Positions 43,035-53,999 of a stretch of 64,000 bases of DNA are shown piece by piece (position 1 is the stretch's first letter; every line of letters begins with the position of its first letter). The notes beneath the pieces are model-generated. The model was not told the DNA's origin. It saw only the letters and a program-made list of their open reading frames with translations, and ran no database searches. The stretch lies in the NCBI GenBank assembly GCA_026119855.1, contig JAOWBW010000251.1:62001-126000 (forward strand). Reading direction: 5' to 3'. Source of the stretch: Campanula takesimana. Lineage: Eukaryota; Streptophyta; Magnoliopsida; Asterales; Campanulaceae. The translations under genes and the position numbers were made by a program.

Positions 43035-44224
43035 TTGACATATGGAGAGAACACGGTCGATCTTAGGATGGCTCCACAAACACCTTTTGAGTAAAATGAT
43101 TTCACCCACAAAAAAGACTCAACCATATAAAGAAAAATGACTTTTTTTTTTTTATTTACAAAAGTCGGAAGGAAGTGGTCCTTTTTGGGGTTTCTAGAAA
43201 AATAGTGGAATCGTCACACTAGTATATAGACCTTCTCGCGGTCCCATATACTCATCGGATTCCACCACGCTTGTGAATCTTACATGTGTCGGGATTAAAC
43301 TAAATTAATGTAGTAAATCATACATGCGGGGACGGATTTTTTATTTGCGTCCATTATGACCACTTGGGGACGGAGTTTTATTTCATCCATAACAACGAGT
43401 GGCATGTATGATTTGAAGACATTAGTTTAGGGAAATCTCGGCATATGGAAACCGACTTGAGTCACGGAGTGTTAGAGCCTAACTAGAATTGTGTGGTTTG
43501 TGCTCGGCTAAAGAGGGGCTTAAAGGTCACCCCCGGCATGTAGTCGTGAACTACGCCACGGGCTGAGGTTTGCCGCTTCGGAAGAGTCAAAGTCGAGTGG
43601 AGCTTGAAACTTCCTAGGGCGGGCCTCGACGGGTTTGGGGTTGGACTTGTGCGACTCGATAGTGAGCAGTTGATAAGAATTGTGCACGTAGTGTAAGGTC
43701 TAACGAGTGAAAAAAAAAATATTTAAAGGAAATAAAAAAACAAATAAGCACGTAATTTACAACTTTCGAATCACCCGTGTGACCGATAAAAATGAACAGG
43801 AAATAAAAGTTGTTCTGTGCAGGCCCGGTGCCCACACACTGTCAAAACTGTCATTCTGTTCACTGTTTCTGTTTCTGGGAAATGCCCAGAAGCGCGCGCA
43901 TTCAGATGCCTACTCGGGAGGCGCGCGCGTTAGACTGAGAGAAGTGGAGGCGCCCGCTTCTGGGCAGTACCTGCAAATCAGCGTGTTCAAGGGATTGCCT
44001 TGACCCTAAATTATAGAACTTTTTCCCTTGCAGTAAACATTAGCACAGAAACATGGAATTGAAGGACAAGATGGGAGGTGGGCGATTCTGGTAATAAGGG
44101 TCGGACGCGCGCGCTTTAGGCCAAGAGGGCCGGAGGCGCGCGCTTCCTATCTGTTTTACCAGAATGCCCAGAAAACAGATATAACAACACCAAAAGCAGA
44201 AAATGCAAGTTTAACCCTCAATCA
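43035..44224 (-). other. TAT-B leader with CG-rich words every 29 bp
   Basis: No gene seen. AAGCGCGCGC, AGGCGCGCGC and AGGCGCCCGC start at 43890, 43919 and 43948, and ACGCGCGCGC and AGGCGCGCGC at 44105 and 44134: each step is 29 bp. Near 43545 GTGAACTACGCC recalls hairpin B, but without the second arm. Confidence 0.6.
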
Positions 44225-44242
44225 TCCCCAGCAGAGTCGCCA
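44225..44242 (-). other. Primer-binding site of TAT-B
   Basis: On the minus strand TGGCGACTCTGCTGGGGA, one base after the LTR end; identical to the Ogre-A site at 14960-14977. Confidence 0.88.
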
Positions 44243-44243
44243 C

Positions 44244-45540
44244 TGTAGAAACCCCGGGGGACCACGGCTTGGCTAGAGCGCGTGAATGACCTAGGATGTC
44301 TACTTGATTTTAAGAGTCGCCACCTATGTTTTAGAGGAACATAAGAAAAACCTAATAAGAGCCAATTTTATATACAAAACCAGAGATTCGGGAAAAGATG
44401 GGTTCGGGGGTTAGGTGACGGAGTGGGAAGTACTTAAACACCCACTCCGCCCCGCTTACGCGGGTTTTGCTACTTTTGGTGTTCTAATGGTAAATGTCCT
44501 TCAATTAATTAATATAAAAATGTCCTAACAATTATAATGTAAAGGAAAAGGGGAAATAAAAATATGAATGATTTTATTAATTTAACGCTAAAAGATTACA
44601 TGTTGAATTATTGTTAAACAATTACATAAAGAGAAATGAAAAGTAAATTAAAATAGAGTTTGAAATGTTGGAATGTAACGTTGGCCAAACTTCAATAGTG
44701 AAGTGGCCTTTTGGTTGTATTCCCTTTTATGGGGATTGCATACTAGTAAGACACAAATAAAATAGAAGAAGAAAAATTGTACCTTTAGAAAAGAGAACTT
44801 GAAACCTTGACTTGGAAGTGTTGTTGTTGTAGAGAAATGGTTGTGTAGAGTTTTGTTGTTAAAACTCTTGTTGGGAGAATTTGTGGAGAGTTTGTGTAAA
44901 GAGAAAGTGTTGAAATTCAAAGTCCAAGAATGGAGGCCAAGGTCCAAAAATGAGTTCCTTTTGCTAGAGAGAAAATGTTGAGGTCCAAGGTCCTGTGTAT
45001 AGTTTTTGTAGAGAAGATGAAGTTGGTCCCTTTCTAAGGTAGAAATGAGAGGTTTAAATAGGTAGAAAAGAGAGGAAAAGATGGTCTTTCAACCAATAAG
45101 AAAATAAAGGAAATTAAATAATAAAGATAAAATCAAATAATAATAAAAAGAAATATTTAGTTTTAAAGACATGGCTAGAATATTGGGATTGGAGGTTACA
45201 AAACTAAGGGGGATGAATGTGGCTGTAAAAAAGGAGTGTTTGTGATCAAGAAAATGAGGGAAAAAATACTGCAATCCGTAACTGCCAAAATGGGAAGCGC
45301 GCGAGTCCCGCTTTTATGGCGAGACGGGCGCGCAGCCCACAAGAAGTGTCGGAGGCGCGCGAGTCTAAAAATGACAGAATGACAGAAAAGACTCAAAAGT
45401 AAATTCCGTTACGCAGTTTAGTCCAAAACTAACGGAATCATTTAGGAACTTAACGGAAGTAACAGAAATTAACAAAAATAAGTTAAATAAAAATACTATG
45501 TATGCAATCGGGGTGAGAGGTCCAAGTCAGGGTGTCTACT
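44244..45540 (-). repeat. 5' LTR of TAT-B (minus orientation)
   Basis: Near-identical to 35943-37239. The LTR end at 45540 has one changed terminal base compared with the other copy (TCTACT versus TCTACA on plus). It contains AGAGTCGCCA (44313-44322), the reverse complement of the first 10 nt of the primer site. GCGCGCGAG words lie at about 45297-45364. Confidence 0.93.
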
Positions 45541-46970
45541 ATAGGGAGCTTCGGTGCGGTCAAAATTTTTGTAAACATTTGTTGTTTTTCCCATAGTTGC
45601 TTGTGTCTCTTAAAACTACCAGATTATTATGTGTTATGATTTATCTATTCTTGTCTTATTATGTACACCCTCCGTCCCTCTTTAATCTACAAAATTTTCC
45701 ATTTTGGTTGTCCCACTTTAATCTACAAAATCCCAAAAAGGAAATATTTTAATACTTTAAAAATAATGGGACCCACTTGTTATACTCACAACAACTATCC
45801 ACTTACTATTCTCTACCCCACTTTCTCTCTCCCACTCAACTATCTACACTCACAACACGTCAACTTTTTCACTTTTTTCTTAAATAATGTGTCCAACCCA
45901 AAATTTGTAAGTTAAAGAGGGGCGGAGGGAGTATTAGATTAATTTTGGTTATTTGCTTAAGTATTATAGTTAGATTGTGAATCTCTAATTTCAAGTGCAC
46001 TAACACCGAAACTCCCTTGGTTGATAATTTTGATTTACTTTATCGAGTTTATAGTACACCGTTATCCCTTAGGTTAATGAATTTGTGTGCAACTAAAGCC
46101 ATCTTAAAACTTAAAATATGAGTACTTTTTAGACACTTGAGGTATATGTGTGTGTTGGCACCCCTAGTTGTTATATGTAATGAATGAAAAAGGTGATATG
46201 GGAAAAGTGGGAGCATTGGCAAGAACCACCAAAATAAGAAAAATAAAATAATGATAAATAAGTAAGAAATAAATTTATGAATTGCAATATTGCTTTGGTG
46301 TTACCTTCAGACGCGTAGGTTAGCCGGGTAGGGGCTATTCTAGCTTAACCAGATTTCTGGGTATGCAGTAGAGATTTCTGGGTATGCAGTAGCGTTATGG
46401 AGGGAAAGCTTTTCCCCCGTAATGGTCCGCTTCAAGCTCGAATCCGAAGTGAAGGCCAACTCCCTCCCCATGAGTTCATCCTAAGCTTGTGCTAAAAGCA
46501 CTTGAAATATGTGCGTGAAATGTCAATAATTAAGTTTTGGGGTGCCTTTGTATGTCAAGTGTCAAATGCTAAATAGTATTCATATTTTACTTTTTAAGGG
46601 TGTTTTATAAGATAGACAAAGTCAATAAAATAAGGGATGATGGTGTACTTGGCTTTATAAAATTAAATTAGGTTTGAAAACATAGGGAGAGTTGGAATTC
46701 ACACATACACAGAGATTCGCCACTTGATTATAATTCATATACAAATTAGCAAAATTAATGTTAATACATATTAACACTTGCATAGGTAGATCTATTCATA
46801 TCCTGAGGCACATGGTAATATTGATACATGCAATTGTGGGGGAATACAAGAATGTGGGGATGTAGATAACTATCGGATAATATTTAGTTAGAATAGTTAG
46901 TTTTTGTTAATGTTTTAGTTTGATTTTGTTATTTGCTCGAGGACTAACAAAGTCTAAGTTTGGAGGTATT
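45541..46970 (+). other. Continuation of TAT debris and gypsy 3' end
   Basis: The start GAGCTTCGGTGCGGTC continues the hairpin B flank interrupted at 35942. A MITE lies at 45666-45931. AGATTTCTGGGTATGCAGT is duplicated in tandem at about 46349-46392. CTCGAGGACTAACAAAG followed by TTTGGAGG (46936-46966) is an end-of-pol and polypurine signature before the LTR-like arm at 46971. No gene seen. Confidence 0.6.
45666..45931. mobile_element. Stowaway-like MITE, 266 bp
   Basis: Ends CACCCTCCGTCCC and GGGCGGAGGGAG with TA on both sides, and an AATCTACAAA repeat inside both arms. Confidence 0.82.
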
Positions 46971-47473
46971 TGATAGATGAGTTTTATACTCATTTATTCG
47001 ATATATTCTAGACTTATTCTTAGTGAAATCATTGAGTTTTGGTTATTTAATATTTGTTTTACTGTTTATTTAGAAAACATGTAAAACAGGTGAAAAGTGC
47101 ATAAAACAAGGAGAGATGTCGAAATTTATAACTCCATGTGACTTAAAAAGAGTGAGGATTGCTGTGAAAATCTGGAGTGTTTAGGGACCAAACTGGCTGT
47201 TCTGAAACTTGAGGATCAAACTGCAATTATCCAGAATTTGAGGGACTGAAATGTAATTTATGAAATCTGGAGGACTGAACTGGAATTTATGAAAATATCA
47301 GGGACCTTTGGGGAATTTTTGGAATCCAAGAGATTAAAAATATGTCCAAACCTTGGAACAAAAGGAATATGTTGACTTGTTTAATTAGGATTGTATTCTT
47401 GTTTCCTAATCCTTTCTTTTTCTTATTATTTTACAACTCATTTTAAGTTTAGGTTTGTTTTTCTTATAAATAG

Positions 47474-47938
47474 TGTTAGAATAGAGATCATCAAAGAAAT
47501 AAAGAGAAGAAAATCTGCCAGGATTCCAGGCGGGCGCCTGAAGCTCCACCAGGAGGGCCCTCGGTTTTGATCAGAAGGTCCGGATTCTGGAGGAGGAAAG
47601 TAAGCGGGCGCTTGGACCTAAGCAGGCGGGCGCTCGGGTGCCGCGAACTGAATTCAGGAATAGCAGTTTTTTCGGGATTTCTCTTATGTTTAGGTTTAGG
47701 TCTTATTCTAGGGTGCATATATAAGCAATGTTCCGCCCCCATACTCATTGTAACTCGGATTTAACATATTATAGTGCAAGATCCTGGCTTGGTAGTGCCC
47801 CCCGACATAGTCAAACATATTGACGAACTGGGTAAACAATTTCTTGTGTCTTTTCTCTGCTTTATTTCTTGTGCTTGTTTATGGTGCTATTATTTTCTTG
47901 GGATATTGCTTGGGTGTTGGAGGGTCAATTCCACAACA
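47474..47938 (+). repeat. 5' LTR of the copia element
   Basis: Contains AGGCGGGCGC-type words starting at 47528, 47551 (decayed), 47602 and 47624, then a TATA-like CATATATAAG at about 47715. All four words are intact in the 3' LTR. Confidence 0.93.
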
Positions 47939-48008
47939 ACTGGTATCTAGAGCTCTGGTTTATCGTTCCGGGTTATAGGGCGATTAGGGTTTGTTCCAGC
48001 AATCAAGA

Positions 48009-48780
48009 ATGGGCAAGGATAAACAAGCGGTGGAGAAATTCGATGGGTCTGACTACGGGTTTTGGAGGATGCAAATAGAGGATCTCTTGTACAACAAAGA
48101 TCTCTATAAGCCTCTAAAGGGAGTCAAGCCGGAAGGAGAAAAGCAGGAAGATTAGGATCTCATGGATCGGAAAGCCCTAGGGGTGGTCAGATCTACTTTG
48201 TCAAAGTGGATCGCGAAGACTACCAAGAAGGCAAAAACCATAAAGGAGCTATTGGATTATCTTACTGAGAGATTTGAAACTCCATCTGCTGCAAACAAGG
48301 TTGATTTGATACGCAAGATGAGTCTCAAGATGCAAGAGGGAGGATCCTTAGCTAAACACATCGATGAGTTTAGGATGTTATAGACTCATTGACTGTGTTG
48401 GATATTACGTTTGATGATGAGGTTCATGCGTGCTTGTTGCTAGCGTCTTTACCAGGAAGTTGGAGCGGAACGGTGACAGCGATCAATGCTTCAGCGGGTA
48501 AGAACAAATTGAAGTATGATGATGTTAAAGACTTTCTATTGGGCGAGGAAAATCGTATGAAGAAGTTGGGGACATTGTCTACTTCGGGATCGACCTTAGC
48601 TACTACTTGCAGGGGAAGGCCGGGTACTAGAAATAAAGGGAGAACTGAATCAAGGGAAAACGTAGTGGGTGGTAAGGGCAAGGCCGTGCAGATCAGAGAC
48701 AAACCAAGGGTCGCGAAAGGATCGGTTCAATGCTATCATTGTAAGGAGTTAGGACACTACAAGAAGGATTATCCCATGTG
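48009..48780 (+). pseudogene. Copia gag, broken
   Basis: ATG at 48009 (MGKDKQAVEKFDGSDYGFW, typical of Tork/Tnt1-type gag). In-frame TAG at 48153-48155 and a stop with frame change near 48381. The UBN2-type gag core is readable (KWIAKTTKKAKTIKELLDYL, then FDDEVHACLLLASLPGSW). The zinc knuckle reads CYHCKELGHYKKDYP, so the last Cys of CCHC has become Tyr. A TGA at 48779-48781 separates it from protease. Confidence 0.88.
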
Positions 48781-48781
48781 A

Positions 48782-51700
48782 GGGGATAAATCGGTGAATG
48801 TGATAGTCGAAGGTGATGATGTACTGATTCTGAGTGTTAGTAGTGCGCTAGAATCATGGGTGCTGGATTCGGGGGCATCATTCCACTCATGCGGGCATGC
48901 AGAGGATATGGAAAATTATACTTCCGGTGATTTCGGTAAGGTCTATCTGGCAGATGGGGAGCCTTTGGAAATCAAGGAGAAGGGGGATGTTAGAATAGGA
49001 GCATCGGACGGGAAGGTCTTACATCTACACGGGGTCAGACACATTCCGGGTTTGAAAAAGAACCTACTATCAGTTGGGCAGTTGGATGAAGAAGGTTACA
49101 AGGTAACTTTGGCTGCAGGAACTGGGTTATTACCAAGGAGGATTCTGAGATCGCTCGGGGTAATAAAGAAGGGACATTGTATTTGGTGAATAACACCAAG
49201 GATAGTATCGCGGTGGCGTCAGCCAAAGGTGATACGGACTTGTGGCACTGTCGATTGGGTCACATGAGTGAGAAGGGGATGAAGATACTTTACTCAAAGG
49301 GAAGACTATCGGGTTTGAAGACAGTCGACGTGGGGATCTGTGAAGATTTTGTGTTTGGCAAACAGGCGAGGAGTAATTTCTCGAGGACATGTAGGGCTTT
49401 GAGGGAAGAAAAGTTGGATTTAGTCCACACGGATTTGTGGGGGCCGGCCCCGGTAACTTCTCTGGGTGGTGCGTCATATTACATGTCGTTCATTGATGAT
49501 TCGACAAGGAAAGTCTGGGTTTATTTCTTGAAACACAAAGATGAGGCATTCGAGGTGTTTAAGAAATGGAAGGCTTTGGTGGAGAATCAGACGGGACTTA
49601 AGCTTAAATGCTTGAGATCAGATAATGGTGGGGAGTATGAGCTCGGGGATTTCAAGGAATATTGTGCAGCGAATGGCATTCGCATGGAGAAGACTCCAAA
49701 GGGCACACCACAACACAATGGGGTTGCAGAGAGGATGAACAGGACATTGAACGAGCGGGCTAGAAGTATGAGGTTGAAGTGTGGGCTTCCGAAGACGTTC
49801 TGGGCATATGCAGTTGACACGGCAGCTTTCTTGATCAATCGAGGACCATCGGTACCATTGGGGAATGAAATTCCAGAGGAAGCATGGAGTGGCAAGCAGG
49901 TAAATCTGTCTTTTCTTCGGATATTTGGCTGCGTTTCATATGTTCATATAGACTCTGTTGATAGAACTAAATTAGATGCTAAATCTGTAAAATGTACGTT
50001 CATTGGTTATGGCGGGGATGACTTCGGGTATAAGTTTTGGGATGACCAAAATCATAAGGTTATTCGCAGTCGAGATGTTGTATTCAATGAACAGGTATTG
50101 TACAAGGACAGAAATGGGGCATCTGAAGGGGTTAGTTCAGAACCAGAATTTGTTGAAGTGGATATTCCAAAATCGGGTGGGAGCAGGACAGTTCATGATG
50201 ACCAAGGTCAGGGGGTCACTGAAGATGAACCACATACTCCAGAACCGGATATTCCGCTGCGTAGATCCAGCAGATTGCGTGGATCACCTGACAGGTATAC
50301 TCCTTCAAATTACTATTTGTTGCTGACAGATAGTGGTGAGCCAGAATGTTATGCGGAGGCTGTTCGTAGTGCACTTTGTGATAAGTGGAAAGCTGCGATG
50401 GATGATGAGATGGACTCATTGAAGGCCAACAAAACTTGGGAGTTGATTAAACTACCAAAGGGGAAGAAGGCATTGCATAACAAGTGGGTTTACAGAATCA
50501 ATGAGGAAGCAAACGGCAGTAAACGTTACAAGGCAAGGTTGGTTGTAAAAGGGTTTCAGAAAAAATATGGTATTGACTACACTGAGGTATTCACTCCTGT
50601 TGTGAAGATGACCACTATCAGAATGGTTCTGGGTATAGTAGTGGCAGATAATTTGCTGCTGGAACAGATGGATGTAAATACAGCCTTTCTTCATGAGGAT
50701 TTGGAGGAAGAAATTTACATGGTACAACCAAAGGGTTACTTGTCTAAGGCTAGCGAGGAACTGGTTTGCAGATTGACTAAGAGCTTGTAAGGCCTTAAAC
50801 AAGCTCCTAGGCAGTGGTACAGAAAGTTCGATGGATTCATGCACGATATTGATTTTATCAGATGTGAGGCGGATCATTGTTGCTACTTCAAGAACACGGA
50901 CAATGGGTACATAATCTTGCTGTTATATGTGGATGGCATGCTAATAGCGGGCTCTAGCAGTAGAGAGGTAAACAGATTGAAGGCTTAGTTGTCAGAACGG
51001 TTCGAGATGAAGGATTTGGGGGAGGCCAGAAAAATCTTGGGCATGCGGATTGACTGGGATAGGGAGTCGGGTAAGTTGGTTCTTTCACAAGCAGAATACG
51101 TTGAGAAAGTCTTGGCAAGGTTTTGCATGGAAGAGGCGAAGCCAACAGGGACACCATTAGGTATGCACTTTAAGATATCCGAGAATGACTCACCTAAGGG
51201 CAAGGAAGAGCGTGACAAGATGGAAAGGACTCCATATGCTTCGGCAGTGGGGAGTCTAATGTATGCAATGGTGTGTGCAAGGCCGGACATTGCACATGCG
51301 GTGGGAGTAGTCAGCCGGTACATGGGCAATCCAGGGAAGCAACATTGGGAAGCGGTTAAATGGGTCCTTCGTTACTTAAAGGGTACTGCTGGTAAGGTTC
51401 TATGTTTCTCAAGCAAGGATGTCATGTTAGCGGGTTATGTTGATGCAGATTTGGCATCAAGTGATCTTGATAAGAGGAGAAGTACTACGGGTTATGTTTT
51501 CACATTGGGTGGTATGGCTATCTCCTAAGCTTCTAAATTGCAAAAGATCGTGGCTCAGTTGACTGCAGAAGCAGAATATGTGGCAGTGACAGAGGCAAGT
51601 AAAGAGATGGTATGGTTGCAGAACTTCTTGGGTGAACTTGGGAAGATGCGAAGCGGTTATGCTCTCTACAGTGACAGTCAGAATACAATTCATTTGGCTA

Positions 51701-51891
51701 GGAATCCGGCGTTTCATTCTAGGACGAAGCACATCGAGCTGAGGTTTCATTACATCAGGCATCTCTTGGAGAGGAAGATCTTAAGGCTGGAGAAGATTTT
51801 GGGATCGGAGAACCCGGCTGACATGTTGACCAAGGTGGTAAACCTTGAAAAGTTGAAGCTATGCATAGCTTCAATTGGGCTTGGAGAATAG
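48782..51891 (+). pseudogene. Copia protease, integrase, RT and RNase H, broken
   Basis: Protease WVLDSGASFHSCG (about 48855). Integrase with GAG-pre part WHCRLGHMSEKGM; its zinc site reads CEDFVFGK, so one Cys is replaced by Phe. DDE residues remain in DLVHTDLWGP, FIDDSTRKVWVY and PQHNGVAERMNRTL. RT has KARLVVKGFQ and QMDVNTAFLHEDL, but the active site reads YVDG instead of YVDD (50926-50937). Stops at 50788-50790, 50986-50988 and 51526-51528, with a frame change near 49150. RNase H DADLASSDLDKRRSTTGY and TKHIELRFHYIRHLL. All four enzymes would be needed for a full cycle; this copy is dead. Confidence 0.92.
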
Positions 51892-51999
51892 GAGAGGAGG
51901 AAGGCACTACCATGATCGAGGTGATCACTAGGAAGACACCAAGGATGAGTTGAAGACGGTACGGGGCTAATATACGCAGTTGATCTCTAGGTGGGAGAT

Positions 52000-52465
52000 T
52001 GTTAGAATAGAGATCATCAAAGAAACAAAGAGAAGAAAATCTGCCAGGATTCCAGGCGGGCGCCTGAAGCTCCACCAGGCGGGCGCTCGGTTTTGATCAG
52101 AAGGTCCGGATTCTGGAGGAGGCAAGTAAGCGGGCGCTTGGACTTAAGCAGGCGGGCGCTCGGGTGCCGCGAACTGAATTTGGGAATAGCAGTTTTTTTC
52201 GTGATTTCTCTTATGTTTAGGTTTAGGTCTTATTCTAGGGTGCATATATAAGCAATGTTCCGCCCCCATACTCATTGTAACTCAGATTTAACATATTATA
52301 GTGCAAGATCCTGGCTTGGTAGTGCCCCCAGACGTAGTCAAACATATTGACGAACTGGGTAAACAATTTCTTGTGTCTTTTCTCTGCTTTATTTCTTGTG
52401 CTTGTTTGTGGTGGTATTATTTTCTTGGGATATTGCTTGGGTGTTGGAGGGTCAATTCCACAACA
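52000..52465 (+). repeat. 3' LTR of the copia element
   Basis: Words AGGCGGGCGC at 52054, 52077, 52128 (AAGCGGGCGC) and 52150: steps 23, 51, 22, the same as in the 5' LTR. Confidence 0.93.
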
Positions 52466-53999
52466 AATAGTATCCTAGATTAATTGTAATAAACATCCAT
52501 AATTCTACCCTTCCTCCATATTAATTCTAGAGATTATTTCTTTGTCTATGAAGACTTAATTTCATCATCTATGGATTGGAGGTAACTTGTATCAAATACT
52601 TATTCTTTAATTTAATTCTTAGTTTAAGTATTTGTTAGTTTGTTGCAAGTTTTAATTCTTCCATTAAATCTATATTCTTGTTCATTAAAATATTCTTCGT
52701 GATTAATTTTTTAGTTTCAATTATTTATTAAGATAATTTTGGCTATTTAACTACTTGAGTATAAATTCTTACACTTGCCTGGAGATTTATACATTGACCA
52801 ATATTGTAGTGATTAGATCCAATTGAGGACCTTACGGAAGTCAAAAAGATCTAGGTTCAAATATTCTTAAGTACTTCATGAACTCTTTGCGTGTGAAACG
52901 GACCTTGCGGAAAGTAGAACATAAAGAGAGTATTAGGATTGCAACCCAGCCACCTAACCGTCTCAATTCTTAAACTATTGAATGAACCCTTGAATTGTAA
53001 TTGGTGTTTTTATATTAATAACATAGCATAGAAGAGATGATTATGAATATATATTCCGCTATCCTATCATTATATGCTAGTTCATGTTGATCACTTATCC
53101 TTTTGACTTCCGCTAGGTCATCAATTAAATATAATCATTAAAATAGTGGTCAGTGTATAACCACCCACGCAAGTGCAGCAATATATACCCAAAAATTTTA
53201 AAGCCAATTTATATCTTAACATATAATTTAAACTAAAGAATTAATCATGAAGAATATTTTAAAGAACAAGAATTAAGATTGAATGGAAGAATTAAAACTT
53301 GCAACAAACCAACAAATAATTAAACTAAGAATTAAATTAAAGCATAAGTATTTGATACAAGTTACCTCCAATCCATAGATGGTGAAATTAAGTCTTCATA
53401 GACAAAGAAATAATCTCTAGAATTAATATGGAGGAAGTTTAGAATTATAGTATATGGTTATTACAATTAATCTAGGCTAGTATTTATAAGAAAAACAAAC
53501 CTAAAGTTAAAAGGAGTTGTAAAATAATAAGAAAAAGAAAGGATTAGGAAACAAGAATACAATCCTAACTAAACAAGTCAACATCTTCATTTTCTTCCAA
53601 GGTTTGGACATCTTTTTAATCTCTTTAAGGATGGATTCCAAAAATTCCCCAAAGGTCCCTAATATTTTCATAAATTCTAGTTCAGTCCTCCAGATTTCAT
53701 AAATTATAGTTCAGCCCCTCAAATTCTGGATAATTGCAGTTTGATCCTCAAGTTTCAGAACAGCCAGTTTGGTCCCTAAACACTCCATATTTTCACAGCA
53801 GTCATCACTCTTATTTAAGTCACCATCAAGTCCCTTGAGTTATAAATTTTGACATCTCTCCTTTGTTTTATGCACTTTTCTCCTGTTTTACCTGTTTTCT
53901 AAATAAATACTAAAACAAATATTAAATAACCAAACTCAAGGATTTCACTAAGAATAAGTCTAGAATATATCGAATAAATGAGTATAAAACTCATCTATC

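Larger units (their letters stand above)
35943..45540 (-). mobile_element. TAT-B: gag-only TAT-lineage Ty3/gypsy element, 9.6 kb
   Basis: Two 1297-bp LTRs in direct orientation, a minus-strand primer site identical to that of Ogre-A (44225-44242), a polypurine tract GCCGAGGGGCTC (minus, about 37240-37251), a broken gag and no pol. Target duplication GTAGG/ATAGG. Orientation follows from the primer site and gag. It carries a hAT element with a nested Stowaway, a 20-bp tandem array, and hairpins A and B. Non-autonomous. Confidence 0.9.
47474..52465 (+). mobile_element. Tork-like Ty1/copia element, 4992 bp, decayed
   Basis: LTRs 47474-47938 and 52000-52465 (TGTTAGAATAGAG..CCACAACA), perfect 5-bp target duplication AATAG (47469-47473 and 52466-52470), primer site TGGTATCTAGAGC (47941-47953), polypurine GGTGGGAGA (51990-51998). 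One gag-pol reading direction, broken by several stops. LTRs differ at roughly 3% by eye. Confidence 0.95.
46971..53999. repeat. Inverted pair of homologous LTR-like arms, left arm split by copia
   Basis: Left arm 46971-47473 plus 52471 to about 53000 and right arm about 53150-53999 are reverse complements with moderate divergence. Both outer ends read TGATAGATGAGTTTTATAC from outside inward, and both contain GGGACCAAACTGGC-type and TTCTTATAAATA segments. A polypurine-like tract precedes the left arm, so it is probably a 3' LTR; the right arm is the same LTR type on the minus strand. Similarity fades around CGGAAGTCAAAA in the middle. No coding sequence outside the copia. Confidence 0.75.

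Noticed and set aside
43540..43575. Ninth hairpin B copy
   Set aside because: GAACTACG is present but no CGTAGG arm follows within a similar distance.
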